Positions 37,168 through 45,620 of a stretch of DNA of 64,000 bases are shown here, piece after piece. The notes below the pieces were generated by a model. It did not search any database. It worked only from the letters and a program-made list of their open reading frames with translations, and was not told where the DNA came from. Source of the DNA: CAVQTK01 sp963716455 (GTDB taxonomy: Bacteria > Pseudomonadota > Gammaproteobacteria > Coxiellales > Coxiellaceae); assembly GCA_963716455.1 (NCBI GenBank), contig CAVQTK010000011.1, positions 44,252 to 108,251 of the forward strand, read 5' to 3'. How positions within the stretch are numbered: position 1 is the first letter of the stretch; the number at the start of each line of letters is the position of its first letter. The position numbers and the translations under genes are program-made.

Positions 37168-37948
37168 GTGCGGAATCGAAAAGTTAAAAATTTATTTTTT
37201 TATGGTCTAAGTGGCATAAGCTGGATGTTAAGCAACGCATTGTTCTTTGGACAAAAGTGGCAAAGATATTCTCAATATTATTTCAACGGTTATGAGAGTG
37301 GCCATGAACAAGCTGTTTCAGATATTAAAAATGGGACTAATATTACCTTACCTCAAGGAAGCGATCTTTTTGAGGTGATTAGGCCGCTTTCGGCCTCTGG
37401 CATGACACTTTTAAGTAATATTTCATATTTTTTAGTGGCTATGGGTGGTATGGCGTTAATAAAAGGAGCAGATAATAAAATATCAAAGCTTACTAGATCG
37501 GCTTTGTGTGTTGTAATCGGATGCTTCTGGTACTTTATTGTCGTATATGATTTTCCAGTAGATAAAGCTAAAGGGGAATTTATTTTGGAAAGCCCATTTA
37601 AAAGCATGGGGCAGTATTCAGGTTATATAAATGGAATAAAAAATATTACTGGTAATCCTCACGATCCGGCAGGTGAAGTTTTTGCCTTTTTGAGTGATGA
37701 TTATATGAATTACCTTTATGCCACACTATTGATGGGGGTAATTTACGCAACTACCGCACTAAAGACTTCACGCCTGGGAGAAAATTTTACCCTCACGGCC
37801 TTATGTGAGAAAATAAAATTTAGATTTACATTTGATAGATTAAAGAGAAGAAAAAGATATTCAGTTAGTTGAGTTGACTGGAGAAGAGGGTGTCGTGCTC
37901 GAGTTTGAGAGCTTGGAGCCTGAGGGTGATCGACCCTTCACTTCTTAA
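37168..37948 (+). CDS. Tandem membrane-protein family, paralogue 3 (frame slip near the end)
   Basis: About 259 aa after repair. GTG start (VRNRKVKN aligns with MRNLNVRN of paralogue 2), TAGGGAAA upstream. Helix 1, NGYESGHEQAVSDIKNGTNI, helices 2-3, SMGQYSGYINGIKNITGNPHDP and helix 4 are all present. As written it stops at 37872; the acidic tail (DIQLVELTGEEGVVLEFESLEPEGD) lies in the +1 frame, as if AAAAA at 37851-37855 should be AAAA. The break is at the same place as in paralogue 1. Repeat C2 follows 20 bp later. Confidence 0.8.
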
Positions 37949-37968
37949 TTTTTCAGTATTTAAGATAA

Positions 37969-38107
37969 TAGACTTCTTTCGAAACTCTACTGCTGATGCA
38001 AATTGCTGCGTTGCTCAAATCCTCACATTACTTGCGTGTATGCTCCGGTTTTGCGCTCCGATGCGCCTTGTACTTTGCTACCAGCAGCGAGTTTTGAAAG
38101 AAGTCTA
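37969..38107. mobile_element. MITE-like repeat C, copy 2
   Basis: 139 bp; ends TAGACTTCTTTCGAAACTC ... GAGTTTTGAAAGAAGTCTA are inverted repeats. Its reverse complement matches the copy in SURF1 over nearly the whole length. Between paralogues 3 and 4. Confidence 0.85.
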
Positions 38108-38192
38108 ATGAAAGATTTTCTTCCAGCGTGAAAAAATGGGCATTTGCTTTTCTATATGATAAATTAAATTTTTTATAATATAAGGAAAATAT

Positions 38193-38945
38193 ATGAAATA
38201 TCTAAAAATTAAAAACATTTTTTGTTATGGAATGGGTGGCTTGAGCTATATTCTAAGTAATATATTAAGCATTGGCGCACGGTTTCAGTCTAACACGCAG
38301 ATATATTATAATGCTTATACACAAGGCTTTAATCAGGCTCTTATAGATGTTAAAGATGTTAACCATGGCAATGCAACATTGTCCTATGGTGAGTATAATC
38401 ATTATTTATTTTCAATGAGTTTACCGCTTCAAGCTTTAATTGGAGCAAATCTGGGTTTATTTGCAGTGATTTGTGGTGGCAAAATGGTGGGTTCTCCGGG
38501 AGGAGGAGGGCTTAAAAAGGCCGGAGGATTAGTATTAGCTTTAAGTGGTTATGCCTTTTTCTTACTTTGCCAATTTTCAAGATCAATCGATGATTTTGCT
38601 CTTTCTAACTCAGGAAACTATTCGGGATATAGAGACGGGATGCATAATATTACGGGAAATCCTCATGATCCTGCAGATCAAATTTTTGCATCAATCGCAT
38701 ATCTTGATAAAGGGAATTACACTTTCGCACTGCTTGGGGTTGTTTTTGTCGCAGCTGCAATTAAATCTTCAGCTTGTGGAGAAGGAGAAGAGGCTAAAAA
38801 TGATAGACTCTATTTTTTATTAGGATCAAAAAGAAATAGGGTTCAACTTGAGGAATCACCAAAAGAAGTTAAGGGTGATGACCAAGGAGAGGAAATTGAG
38901 CTTACTTTAGAGTTTGAACCTGTAACTAGCACATTTGGAGCTTAA
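38193..38945 (+). CDS. Tandem membrane-protein family, paralogue 4 (divergent)
   Basis: 250 aa, clearly related but the most divergent. MKYLKIKNIFCYGMGGLSYILSN matches the shared start; the loop is changed (YYNAYTQGFNQALIDVKD); the core NYSGYRDGMHNITGNPHDPADQ is kept; helix 4 is altered and followed by a Glu-rich tail. A Gly-rich stretch (GSPGGGGLKKAGG) lies between helices 2 and 3. ATAAGGAAA before the ATG. Separated from paralogue 3 by repeat C2 and only 2 bp from the VOC gene, so probably co-transcribed with it. Confidence 0.8.
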   Translation: MKYLKIKNIFCYGMGGLSYILSNILSIGARFQSNTQIYYNAYTQGFNQALIDVKDVNHGNATLSYGEYNHYLFSMSLPLQALIGANLGLFAVICGGKMVGSPGGGGLKKAGGLVLALSGYAFFLLCQFSRSIDDFALSNSGNYSGYRDGMHNITGNPHDPADQIFASIAYLDKGNYTFALLGVVFVAAAIKSSACGEGEEAKNDRLYFLLGSKRNRVQLEESPKEVKGDDQGEEIELTLEFEPVTSTFGA

Positions 38946-38947
38946 TC

Positions 38948-39364
38948 ATGGCTGATGTTTCTTGTCCACCAAACTTTCCTTGGCTGTCTACATGCATGAC
39001 GGTGAAAGATGTTAAAGTGGCTGCCGACTTTTATAAAAAAGCCTTTCAATTTGTAATTACGGATCTCGTAATGGGTGAGGATGGCGCTTACTGGCACGGT
39101 GAGTTAAGATACAAAGACGGGGTGGTAATGATTGGCAAAGAAGGAGCTTGGGGTAACACAAATAAAACTCCGGCTAATTCAAAAACACAATCGCCAATTA
39201 ATCACTATGTTTATTGCGAAGATGTTGATAAGTTTTATCAATCGGCAATAGAAGCGGGTGCTAAAGCAGTTTCTGTCCCCAAAAAGGCGTCTTGGGGGGA
39301 TCGGATGTGCAGGCTTGAAGACTTGGATGGATATGTTTGGTGTTTTGCTACCTTTTGTGAGTAA
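38948..39364 (+). CDS. VOC (glyoxalase/bleomycin resistance) superfamily protein
   Basis: 138 aa. Paired beta-alpha-beta-beta-beta modules are visible: WLSTCMTVKDVKVAADFYKKAFQFVI ... and INHYVYCEDVDKFYQSAIEAGAKAV ... DLDGYVWCFA. Substrate unknown; such proteins are often metal-dependent or bind small molecules. Starts 2 bp after paralogue 4. Its stop TAA is the first part of TAATAGCTCAC, the end sequence of repeat family A. Confidence 0.8.
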   Translation: MADVSCPPNFPWLSTCMTVKDVKVAADFYKKAFQFVITDLVMGEDGAYWHGELRYKDGVVMIGKEGAWGNTNKTPANSKTQSPINHYVYCEDVDKFYQSAIEAGAKAVSVPKKASWGDRMCRLEDLDGYVWCFATFCE

Positions 39365-39372
39365 TAGCTCAC
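39362..39372. repeat. Terminal fragment of repeat family A at a stop codon
   Basis: TAATAGCTCAC, identical to the inverted-repeat end of family A, forming the stop codon of the VOC gene. Too short to be certain it is a remnant. Confidence 0.35.
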
Positions 39373-39376
39373 TTCA

Positions 39377-40327
39377 CTACAAGAATTTATGTTCCCTCAA
39401 CCAACGATCATCAACGAATTTACTGAGATAATTGCGTATTGAGTCCGGTAAAATAACTAAACAACGTTGTCCTTTTTTTAGTGACTTGGCCGCTTGTAAG
39501 GCGGCCCAGACCGCACTGCCTGATGAGCCCCCAACTAATAATCCTTCTTCTTTGATTAAACGGCGCGCCATTAAAAATGAGTCTCGATCATTTATTTTAA
39601 CATATTCATCAACTAGTTTGTTGTCCAACACATCGGGTATAAAATCATAGCCAATCCCTTCAACTAAATAGGATTTAACTTCGGTTCCTCCGCCCAAAAT
39701 AGAACCAATGGGATCCACCCCTATAATTTTTATGTTCGGATTAACTTCTTTCAAACGCTTGGCAACCCCAGTTAAAGTCCCTCCCGTGCCTACCGTCATT
39801 ACTATCATTTCTAAATTTGATCCCATATCATTTAGTATTTCTTCGGCAGTGCCTGCATAATGGGCTTTGGGGTTATTCGGGTTTGCGTATTGATCTAAGA
39901 TGTGTGCATTAGGCAGTTCTTGCTGTAATTTTTTGGCAAGAGAAATATGACTATCGGGATCATTCCATGCTGCAGCAGTGGGTGTACGGTAAATTTTAGC
40001 ACCCAAGGCTTCCAGAACCACTTGTTTTTCGCGACTCATTTTTTCAGGCATAGTGATAATTACAGAATATCCTTTAACAGCGCCTGCTAAAGCAATGCCA
40101 ATGCCCGTGTTGCCTGAAGTAGGTTCAATAAGAGTATCACCCGGTTTAATGACCCCATCTTTTTCAGCTTGTTCAACCATATAGTAGCCAATACGATCTT
40201 TTACCGAGCCTCCGGGATTAAGAAATTCACATTTAGCATACAGTTGGCAAGGTAAATCCGCACCAATTCTTTGCAATTTAACGATAGGAGTTTTGCCAAT
40301 TACTTGTAGAATATTTTCAACCAGCAT
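39377..40327 (-). CDS. Cystathionine beta-synthase-type PLP enzyme (catalytic core only)
   Basis: 316 aa. PLP lysine in NPGGSVKDRIGYYMVE; PTSGNTGIGIALAGAVKGY; phosphate loop SVGTGGT-like TVGTGGTLTG; the segment VEGIGYDFIPDVLD and VILPDSIRNYLSKFVDDRWL are typical of cystathionine beta-synthases (including eukaryotic ones) rather than plain cysteine synthases (CysK/CysM). It lacks both the heme-binding N-terminus and the C-terminal CBS pair. With the gamma-lyase at 3.9-5.0 kb it would make cysteine from homocysteine and serine (or acetylserine). AGGAA precedes the ATG. Confidence 0.85.
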   Translation of the reverse strand: MLVENILQVIGKTPIVKLQRIGADLPCQLYAKCEFLNPGGSVKDRIGYYMVEQAEKDGVIKPGDTLIEPTSGNTGIGIALAGAVKGYSVIITMPEKMSREKQVVLEALGAKIYRTPTAAAWNDPDSHISLAKKLQQELPNAHILDQYANPNNPKAHYAGTAEEILNDMGSNLEMIVMTVGTGGTLTGVAKRLKEVNPNIKIIGVDPIGSILGGGTEVKSYLVEGIGYDFIPDVLDNKLVDEYVKINDRDSFLMARRLIKEEGLLVGGSSGSAVWAALQAAKSLKKGQRCLVILPDSIRNYLSKFVDDRWLREHKFL

Positions 40328-40437
40328 TTGAATTTCCTAAAAATGAAGAATGAATCCTAGTAAATCATTTGGTTTGGGTTGTTGTCAAATATCCCGGTAT
40401 GGAAGATTACCTTATTTATAGTAGGATAGAGGCAGAA

Positions 40438-40525
40438 TTTCCCAATCAAGGGAAATCGTCTTGGGGCGTTGGGCAATTGCTCGGTCCCTAGCGTAGGAAT
40501 GGAATGGAGCAGTAAACGAGCAATT
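40438..40525 (+). promoter_or_regulatory. Structured leader of ubiK-comM
   Basis: ATTTCCC AATCAA GGGAAAT (about 40438-40457) forms a hairpin, and AATTGCTCG (40475-40483) pairs with CGAGCAATT (40517-40525) just before ubiK. No known riboswitch motif is seen. Could be an untranslated regulatory leader or a small RNA. Confidence 0.35.
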
Positions 40526-40542
40526 TATATGAGGAAAAACTT

Positions 40543-40791
40543 ATGATTCAAGCAAAAGATATCAATCAGTGGGTGCAGCAAATTATAGGAGCTTTACCAC
40601 CTGCATTACAGCAGCTACCACACCACATGCAAGAGCAGTTACGCGATGTTCTATTTAGTAGCTTTAACAAACTAGACTTGGTTACGCGGGAAGAGTTTGA
40701 TGCTCAAGCAGGAGTTTTATTAAAAACTCGGCTTAAATTAGAGCAATTAGAACAAAGGCTTAAAACCTTAGAAGCTACTAACAACGGATGA
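40543..40791 (+). CDS. ubiK: Ubiquinone biosynthesis accessory factor UbiK
   Basis: 82 aa, YqiC/BMFP family. An N-terminal amphipathic region (INQWVQQIIGALPPALQQLPHHMQEQLRDVLFS) is followed by LDLVTREEFDAQAGVLLKTRLKLEQLEQRLKTLE, the family's coiled-coil end. Binds UbiJ and lipids and assists aerobic ubiquinone synthesis. GAGGAAAA before the ATG. Its stop overlaps the comM start by 4 bp. ubiB is also in this window. Confidence 0.92.
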   Translation: MIQAKDINQWVQQIIGALPPALQQLPHHMQEQLRDVLFSSFNKLDLVTREEFDAQAGVLLKTRLKLEQLEQRLKTLEATNNG

Positions 40792-42335
40792 ATTTAGCAG
40801 TTGTTTACAGCCGAGCCAGCGTGGGCATTCAAGCTCCAATAGTAACTATTGAAGTGCATTTATCAAAAGGTCTCCCTGGATTAAGTATTGTTGGTTTACC
40901 TGAAACAGCAGTTAAAGAAAGTCGCCATAGAGTACGTAGCGCCATGTTGAATAGTGGTTTTGAATTTCCTGTGCGGCGGATTACAGTAAATTTAGCTCCC
41001 GCTGATTTGCCTAAAGAGGGGGGTAGGTTTGATTTACCCATTGCTTTGGGAATTTTAGCTGCATCAGGTCAAGTTCCTTCTGACGTTTTATCGAATTATG
41101 AATTTGTTGGAGAATTAGCCTTATGTGGAGAGTTGCGATCCTGCCATGGGCTTTTACCATTTGCTATAGCAACTCGACAGGCAAATCGAGGGTTGATAGT
41201 ACCTTTAGCTAATGCCCAAGAAGCCTCATTGGCAGGAGATTTATCTGTTTATGCCGCCAACCATCTTTTAGAAGTGTGTGCCCATTTAACCCAAACCCAA
41301 TTATTACCCAATCTGTCCTCTCCACCTGATACAGAAATTTCTACTCTTAGCTATCTTGATATAGAGCAGATTCAAGGGCAAATGCATGGTCGTCGAGCAT
41401 TAGAAATTGCAGCTTCAGGTGGCCATAGTTTGTTAATGATGGGCCCACCCGGCGCAGGAAAAACTATGTTGGCTTCACGATTGCCTAGTATTCTGCCACC
41501 ATTAACGGAGGCAGAAGCTTTGGAAGTTGCAGCAGTTTATTCAATGAGTCGCTTAGGTTTCGATATTCAAAATTGGCGGATAAGACCGTTTAGAGCTCCG
41601 CATCATACTATCTCAAGCGTAGCTTTAGTGGGAGGAAGTAGCCCACCTCAGCCAGGTGAAGTTTCCTTAGCTCATCACGGTGTATTGTTTTTAGATGAGC
41701 TACCTGAATTTAATCGCAGTGTGTTAGAAGCTTTGCGTGAGCCATTAGAAGCTGGATTAGTTAATGTGTCGCGAGCTTCTTATCAAACTGAATTTCCAGC
41801 AGGGTTTCAATTAATAGCAGCTATGAATCCTTGTCCCTGTGGGTACCAAGGAAGTACCAAAGATCTTTGCCGCTGTACGGCTGAGCAAATCCAACGCTAT
41901 CAGCATCGCATTTCCGGTCCTTTGCTTGATCGAATTGATATGCATTTAATGATTCCAGCTTTATCTCCTAGTTTCTTAATTAATTCTGGCAGTTCAGTAT
42001 GTTTTCCTACAGAAACCAGCGCTCAAGTTCGTGAGCGAGTTAGTAAGGTGCGACAGTGTCAGCTATTACGACAAGGTAAAATTAATGCCGCTCTGCGCGG
42101 TAAAGAATTGACGGAATATTGTAGTTTGGAGGTGGCTAGTCAAAATTTTTTATTGCAGGCTATTGAGCGCAGTGGGTTATCCGCCCGAGCTTATCACCGG
42201 GTATTAAAACTAGCGCGTACTATAGCTGATATGGGGGAAAGTGAGGTAATTGACTTGATGCATGTACAGGAGGCGGTGAGTTATCGGCGATCGAGCATTT
42301 GTAACGGCTCAGTTGGGATACCTGTCTACAGCTGA
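40788..42335 (+). CDS. comM: YifB/ComM family AAA+ helicase
   Basis: Mg-chelatase-like AAA+ ATPase (515 aa), a hexameric branch-migration helicase used in natural transformation. N-terminal Lon-like fold (VEVHLSKGLPGLSIVGLPETAVKESRHRVRSA), Walker A MMGPPGAGKTML, Walker B GVLFLDELPEF, and the Cys cluster NPCPCGYQG..DLCRC. The C-terminal residues after SYRRSSI (CNGSVGIPVYS) are encoded by a fragment of repeat A, which also provides the stop. Coupled to ubiK by ATGA overlap. Confidence 0.95.
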   Translation: MNLAVVYSRASVGIQAPIVTIEVHLSKGLPGLSIVGLPETAVKESRHRVRSAMLNSGFEFPVRRITVNLAPADLPKEGGRFDLPIALGILAASGQVPSDVLSNYEFVGELALCGELRSCHGLLPFAIATRQANRGLIVPLANAQEASLAGDLSVYAANHLLEVCAHLTQTQLLPNLSSPPDTEISTLSYLDIEQIQGQMHGRRALEIAASGGHSLLMMGPPGAGKTMLASRLPSILPPLTEAEALEVAAVYSMSRLGFDIQNWRIRPFRAPHHTISSVALVGGSSPPQPGEVSLAHHGVLFLDELPEFNRSVLEALREPLEAGLVNVSRASYQTEFPAGFQLIAAMNPCPCGYQGSTKDLCRCTAEQIQRYQHRISGPLLDRIDMHLMIPALSPSFLINSGSSVCFPTETSAQVRERVSKVRQCQLLRQGKINAALRGKELTEYCSLEVASQNFLLQAIERSGLSARAYHRVLKLARTIADMGESEVIDLMHVQEAVSYRRSSICNGSVGIPVYS

Positions 42336-42340
42336 ACGCG
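42302..42340. repeat. Repeat family A fragment at the 3' end of comM
   Basis: TAACGGCTCAGTTGGGATACCTGTCTACAGCTGAACG matches the left end of family A (TAATAGCTCAGTTGGGGGGTACCTGCC...). It is read in the comM frame. Confidence 0.55.
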
Positions 42341-42341
42341 A

Positions 42342-43292
42342 TTAATTACCGCGTGTGAACGCCTGTTCCACTAAAATAGAAACTAATTTAGCAAAAGAAA
42401 TTCCTATAGCTTTAGCTTCATCAGGATATAAACTGGTAGGAGTCATTCCAGGAATCGTATTTACCTCTAACAAAATAGGTTCCCCTTCTTGAGGCACTAT
42501 AAAATCAGCTCGTGACAGATCGCGACAACCTAATGCTTGGTGAGCTAAAACGGTAATTTCTTGTACCCGCTGATATTGATAAACAGGTAAAGGAGCGGGA
42601 ATAATATGCTCACTAAGACCTGGTTGGTAACGATGCTCATAGTCGTACCAAGTATTGGCTGGGGTACGGATTTCAATTACAGGTAAAACTTCGATAGAAT
42701 TATTACGTTCTAAAATTCCAGCAGTAATTTCTGTTCCTACAATTCTTTCTTCTATTAGAACCGATGATCCATAAGAGAAGGCTTTTTCTATGCCTTGTTG
42801 AACAGAAGTCAAATCATGTGCGAAAGAGACGCCAATAGAAGAACCCTCGCAAGCTGGTTTAATTACAACCTGATTACCTAATTCAGATAGTGCTCGTTGT
42901 GCAGCTTGTAATAAATCGTCGCTATAAATAACAATGATACTGTTAGCTGTGGGTAAATGATGCAGTTGAAAAACTTGTTTGGCGAGAATTTTGTTGATGG
43001 CAATAGCATTAGCTTGCACGCCGCTGCCTACATAAGGATAACCTGCGATAGTTAAAAATCCCTGTATATGACCATCTTCGCCTAATTTTCCATGGAGTGC
43101 TGGAAAGACAACGTCAGGTTGCAAAAGTAGTAGCTTGCTATCTAAATCCTTATCCAGTTCAATATAATGAATATCGTGATAAGTCTCTCGCAAGGCTTCA
43201 ATAACGCCATTAGCCGTTACCCGCGATACGACAGCCTCGGCGGAAGGTCCACCGCCAATCACTGCAATGCAAAGGTCTTGATGTATATGCAT
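42342..43292 (-). CDS. ddl: D-alanine--D-alanine ligase
   Basis: ATP-grasp ligase making D-Ala-D-Ala for peptidoglycan (316 aa from MHIHQDLCIAVIGGGPSAE). Motifs: PALHGKLGEDGHIQG, VIKPACEGSSIGVS, and LLEVNTIPGMTPTSLYP. The ATG at 43292 gives typical length; the frame is also open from a TTG at 43328. Convergent with comM, 6 bp gap. It is away from the usual mur/fts cluster. Confidence 0.95.
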   Translation of the reverse strand: MHIHQDLCIAVIGGGPSAEAVVSRVTANGVIEALRETYHDIHYIELDKDLDSKLLLLQPDVVFPALHGKLGEDGHIQGFLTIAGYPYVGSGVQANAIAINKILAKQVFQLHHLPTANSIIVIYSDDLLQAAQRALSELGNQVVIKPACEGSSIGVSFAHDLTSVQQGIEKAFSYGSSVLIEERIVGTEITAGILERNNSIEVLPVIEIRTPANTWYDYEHRYQPGLSEHIIPAPLPVYQYQRVQEITVLAHQALGCRDLSRADFIVPQEGEPILLEVNTIPGMTPTSLYPDEAKAIGISFAKLVSILVEQAFTRGN

Positions 43293-43435
43293 GTGTTTAA
43301 TCGTAGCACGAGTTATATTTTTCGACAAATATTAATAGATCTCTTTGTAGAAGAAGTTTAATTGGGTTGAAATCTCTGATTATATTGTTGCATAGTAAGA
43401 CACTTGATATGATGATTCTTCTGACTTCTTTCCTT

Positions 43436-43509
43436 GCGCCCGTAGCTCAGATGGATAGAGCGTCGGCCTCCGAAGCCGAAGGTCACAGGTTCGAATCCTG
43501 TCGGGCGCA
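43436..43509 (+). tRNA. tRNA-Arg, anticodon CCG
   Basis: Cloverleaf by eye: acceptor GCGCCCG pairs with CGGGCGC, D arm GCTC..GAGC, anticodon stem TCGGC/GCCGA with loop CTCCGAA (anticodon CCG), T arm ACAGG TTCGAAT CCTGT. Discriminator A at 43509; CCA is not encoded. Only 12 bp from the convergent ubiB stop. Confidence 0.97.
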
Positions 43510-43521
43510 TAAAACAATAAT

Positions 43522-45177
43522 TCACCTCAACCGTTTAGTTAACCATCCCCAAAAAAATAAGCCCATGCCACAAGCCCAAGGCCACCAAGCATTAATGGCG
43601 AACCAAGGATGTTTACTGGCCATATTTATAATGGCCAAAAATAAAATCATACTACCCGCACCAAAATAAAAGGTTAGGATGTTTGTTTTTATGGTATCAA
43701 TTTTTATAGTATTTAAAGGTAGACGTTGAGAATAATGTATATTTTCCAAAATAGAAAAAATTAACTGCGGCGATTTAATTAGTTTTTCGCTTATTTCAGG
43801 CCAATCTTGGATGGCTAATTTTGCCAACTTGCCAATACTGCGCTGCTCTTTAATCCAACGTTCCATGAAAGGTTTGGCAGTTTTCCATAAATCTAATTGC
43901 GGATAAAGTTGCCGGCCTAATCCTTCAATGTTTAGTAGGGTTTTTTGTAATAGCATTAATTGTGGCTGGATTTCCATATTGAAGCGTTCAGCAGTGGTAA
44001 ACAGCCGTAATAATAAATAGCCAAAAGAAATGTCTTGGAGAGGTTTTTCGAAAATAGGTTCACAAACAGTTCGAATGGCTGCTTCAAATTGATCAATACG
44101 GGTAGTGGCGGGGACCCATCCTGATTCAACATGTAAAGTAGCCACTTCTCGATAATTGCGTCTAAAAAATGCCAATAAATTTTTGGCCAGATAGTGTTGA
44201 TCAGATGGGCTTAAGCTACCCATAATCCCAAAGTCTACTCCAAGGTAGCGAGGGTTTTCGGGATTCGTTGCATCAACAAATAAATTACCAGGGTGCATAT
44301 CGGCATGAAAAAAATTGTCACGAAAAACTTGAGTAAAAAAAATCTCCACTCCATTTTCCGCCAATTTTTTCATGTTGCATTGCTGTTCCTTTAATTGATG
44401 TATATTTGAGATTCTAATACCATGAATTCGCTCCATGACCATGAGATTTTTATGTGCATAATCCCAATATATTTTTGGCACATACATAATAGGAGAAAAT
44501 TGAAAGTTACGACGTAATTGCGAAGCATTGGCAGCCTCATGAAGTAAATCCAGCTCATCCATAATAGTTCTTTCAAACTCAGCGACTAGCTCTAAGGGAC
44601 GTAAGCGTTTGCCATGTGCCCAGAATCTTTCAGTCAACCGTGCCACAAAATATAAAAGAACAATATCTTGGCGGATAATAGCAGCAATTTTGGGACGTAA
44701 AATTTTAATAACTACGCTATCTCCATTGGGTAAAATAGCGCTATGAACTTGCGCAATTGACGCAGACGCCAATGGTGTTTCGTCGAAGCTAAGGAATAAT
44801 TCTTTGATGGGTTTAAGTAGGGTACCCTCAATAATTTGTATAGCTTGTGCTGAAGGGAAGGGAAGGACTTGATCTTGAAGTTTTTCCAATGCATCAGCAA
44901 TATCTTCTGGAAGTAGATCGCGTCGTGTTGACAATACTTGGCCAAATTTAACAAAAATCGGACCTAAGGATTCTAATGCAATGCGAATAGACTCACCGCG
45001 TGAACGATGACGATTAGTAAAATGGTGCCATGGATTTAGATAAGTAAGAAAATGCAACAAACGATAACGTTCTCCCACTATCCTAGGCGTAAAAGTATGA
45101 CGCATTAAGATTATATTAATCTGTAATAGCCGAAAAATTTGCTTAAGTCGTTTTATAAGCTGCAATTGAATCTCCAT
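43522..45177 (-). CDS. ubiB: Ubiquinone biosynthesis atypical kinase/ATPase UbiB
   Basis: ABC1/ADCK (protein-kinase-like) family, 551 aa. Signature KxGQ motif in GPIFVKFGQVLSTRRDLLP, Ala-rich loop ASASIAQVHSA, VVIKILRP lysine, FFHADMHPGNLF and DFGIMG. Two C-terminal membrane helices (TFYFGAGSMILFLAI and WWPWACGMGLFFWGWL) anchor it in the inner membrane. AGGAA before the ATG. In many relatives it follows ubiE-ubiJ; here it is alone. Confidence 0.96.
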   Translation of the reverse strand: MEIQLQLIKRLKQIFRLLQINIILMRHTFTPRIVGERYRLLHFLTYLNPWHHFTNRHRSRGESIRIALESLGPIFVKFGQVLSTRRDLLPEDIADALEKLQDQVLPFPSAQAIQIIEGTLLKPIKELFLSFDETPLASASIAQVHSAILPNGDSVVIKILRPKIAAIIRQDIVLLYFVARLTERFWAHGKRLRPLELVAEFERTIMDELDLLHEAANASQLRRNFQFSPIMYVPKIYWDYAHKNLMVMERIHGIRISNIHQLKEQQCNMKKLAENGVEIFFTQVFRDNFFHADMHPGNLFVDATNPENPRYLGVDFGIMGSLSPSDQHYLAKNLLAFFRRNYREVATLHVESGWVPATTRIDQFEAAIRTVCEPIFEKPLQDISFGYLLLRLFTTAERFNMEIQPQLMLLQKTLLNIEGLGRQLYPQLDLWKTAKPFMERWIKEQRSIGKLAKLAIQDWPEISEKLIKSPQLIFSILENIHYSQRLPLNTIKIDTIKTNILTFYFGAGSMILFLAIINMASKHPWFAINAWWPWACGMGLFFWGWLTKRLR

Positions 45178-45620
45178 TTGCAGTTCCTGCTAAAAACGGC
45201 AAGAACTGCTTTTCAGCTCGAAGCTCGATTTGATTATGGGATAATTTGTTCCCAATCAATAATTGAGCTATAATTGGCCTGCATCGTTGTAAATATTAAT
45301 GGGATTTATTTTATAGCAAATTAACTTGAGATAGAATGAAAATCCATTGTTTATATGGATTGCTCCAAATTCATCAATATCGAAAAGCTTTGATTCTTTT
45401 CCCCAAAATGATGTTTTCGTGAACTTAGGGCAGTTCTGTTTAATAAAAATCCCCGCAGCGAGCAGCGGGGGATTTTTATTTTTCTTGTATAATTTCGCCT
45501 GCGCAAACAAGTTCGCGCGGACGGTGACCAAAGGGAAGCATTCGCATGCTCCCCTTTGGAAACCCCATAGACTAGAGTTCCGCGGCAAGCCGCGGTGAGT
45601 AAATTTAATAGATCAAAATC
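45178..45620. other. Intergenic region between divergent ubiB and mnmG
   Basis: 443 bp without a credible gene. Holds an AT-rich part next to ubiB, the bidirectional terminator hairpin at 45442-45480, a TATAAT (45488-45493) without a clear -35, and a GC-richer block 45495-45600 with small dyads (GCATTCGCATGC near 45538, CCGCGGCAAGCCGCGG near 45581). No DnaA boxes (TTATCCACA) found. Confidence 0.55.
45442..45480. terminator. Bidirectional terminator-like hairpin
   Basis: AATAAAAATCCCCGC, 8-9 nt loop, GCGGGGGATTTTTATT: a 15-bp stem with A/T runs on both sides, so it could stop transcription either way. It is not near the end of an annotated gene, being upstream of both flanking starts. Confidence 0.7.

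Noticed and set aside
35980..37860. Programmed frameshifting in membrane paralogues 1 and 3
   Set aside because: The needed shift is +1 at short A runs, without a stop-codon pause or the usual -1 slippery heptamer and stem. The intact copy 2 shows no shift. Treated as slip or error, though the shared position is reported.
45178..45620. Possible replication origin next to mnmG
   Set aside because: mnmG is often near oriC, but I found no TTATCCACA-type boxes, no AT-rich 13-mers, and no dnaA/rpmH/parAB neighbours.
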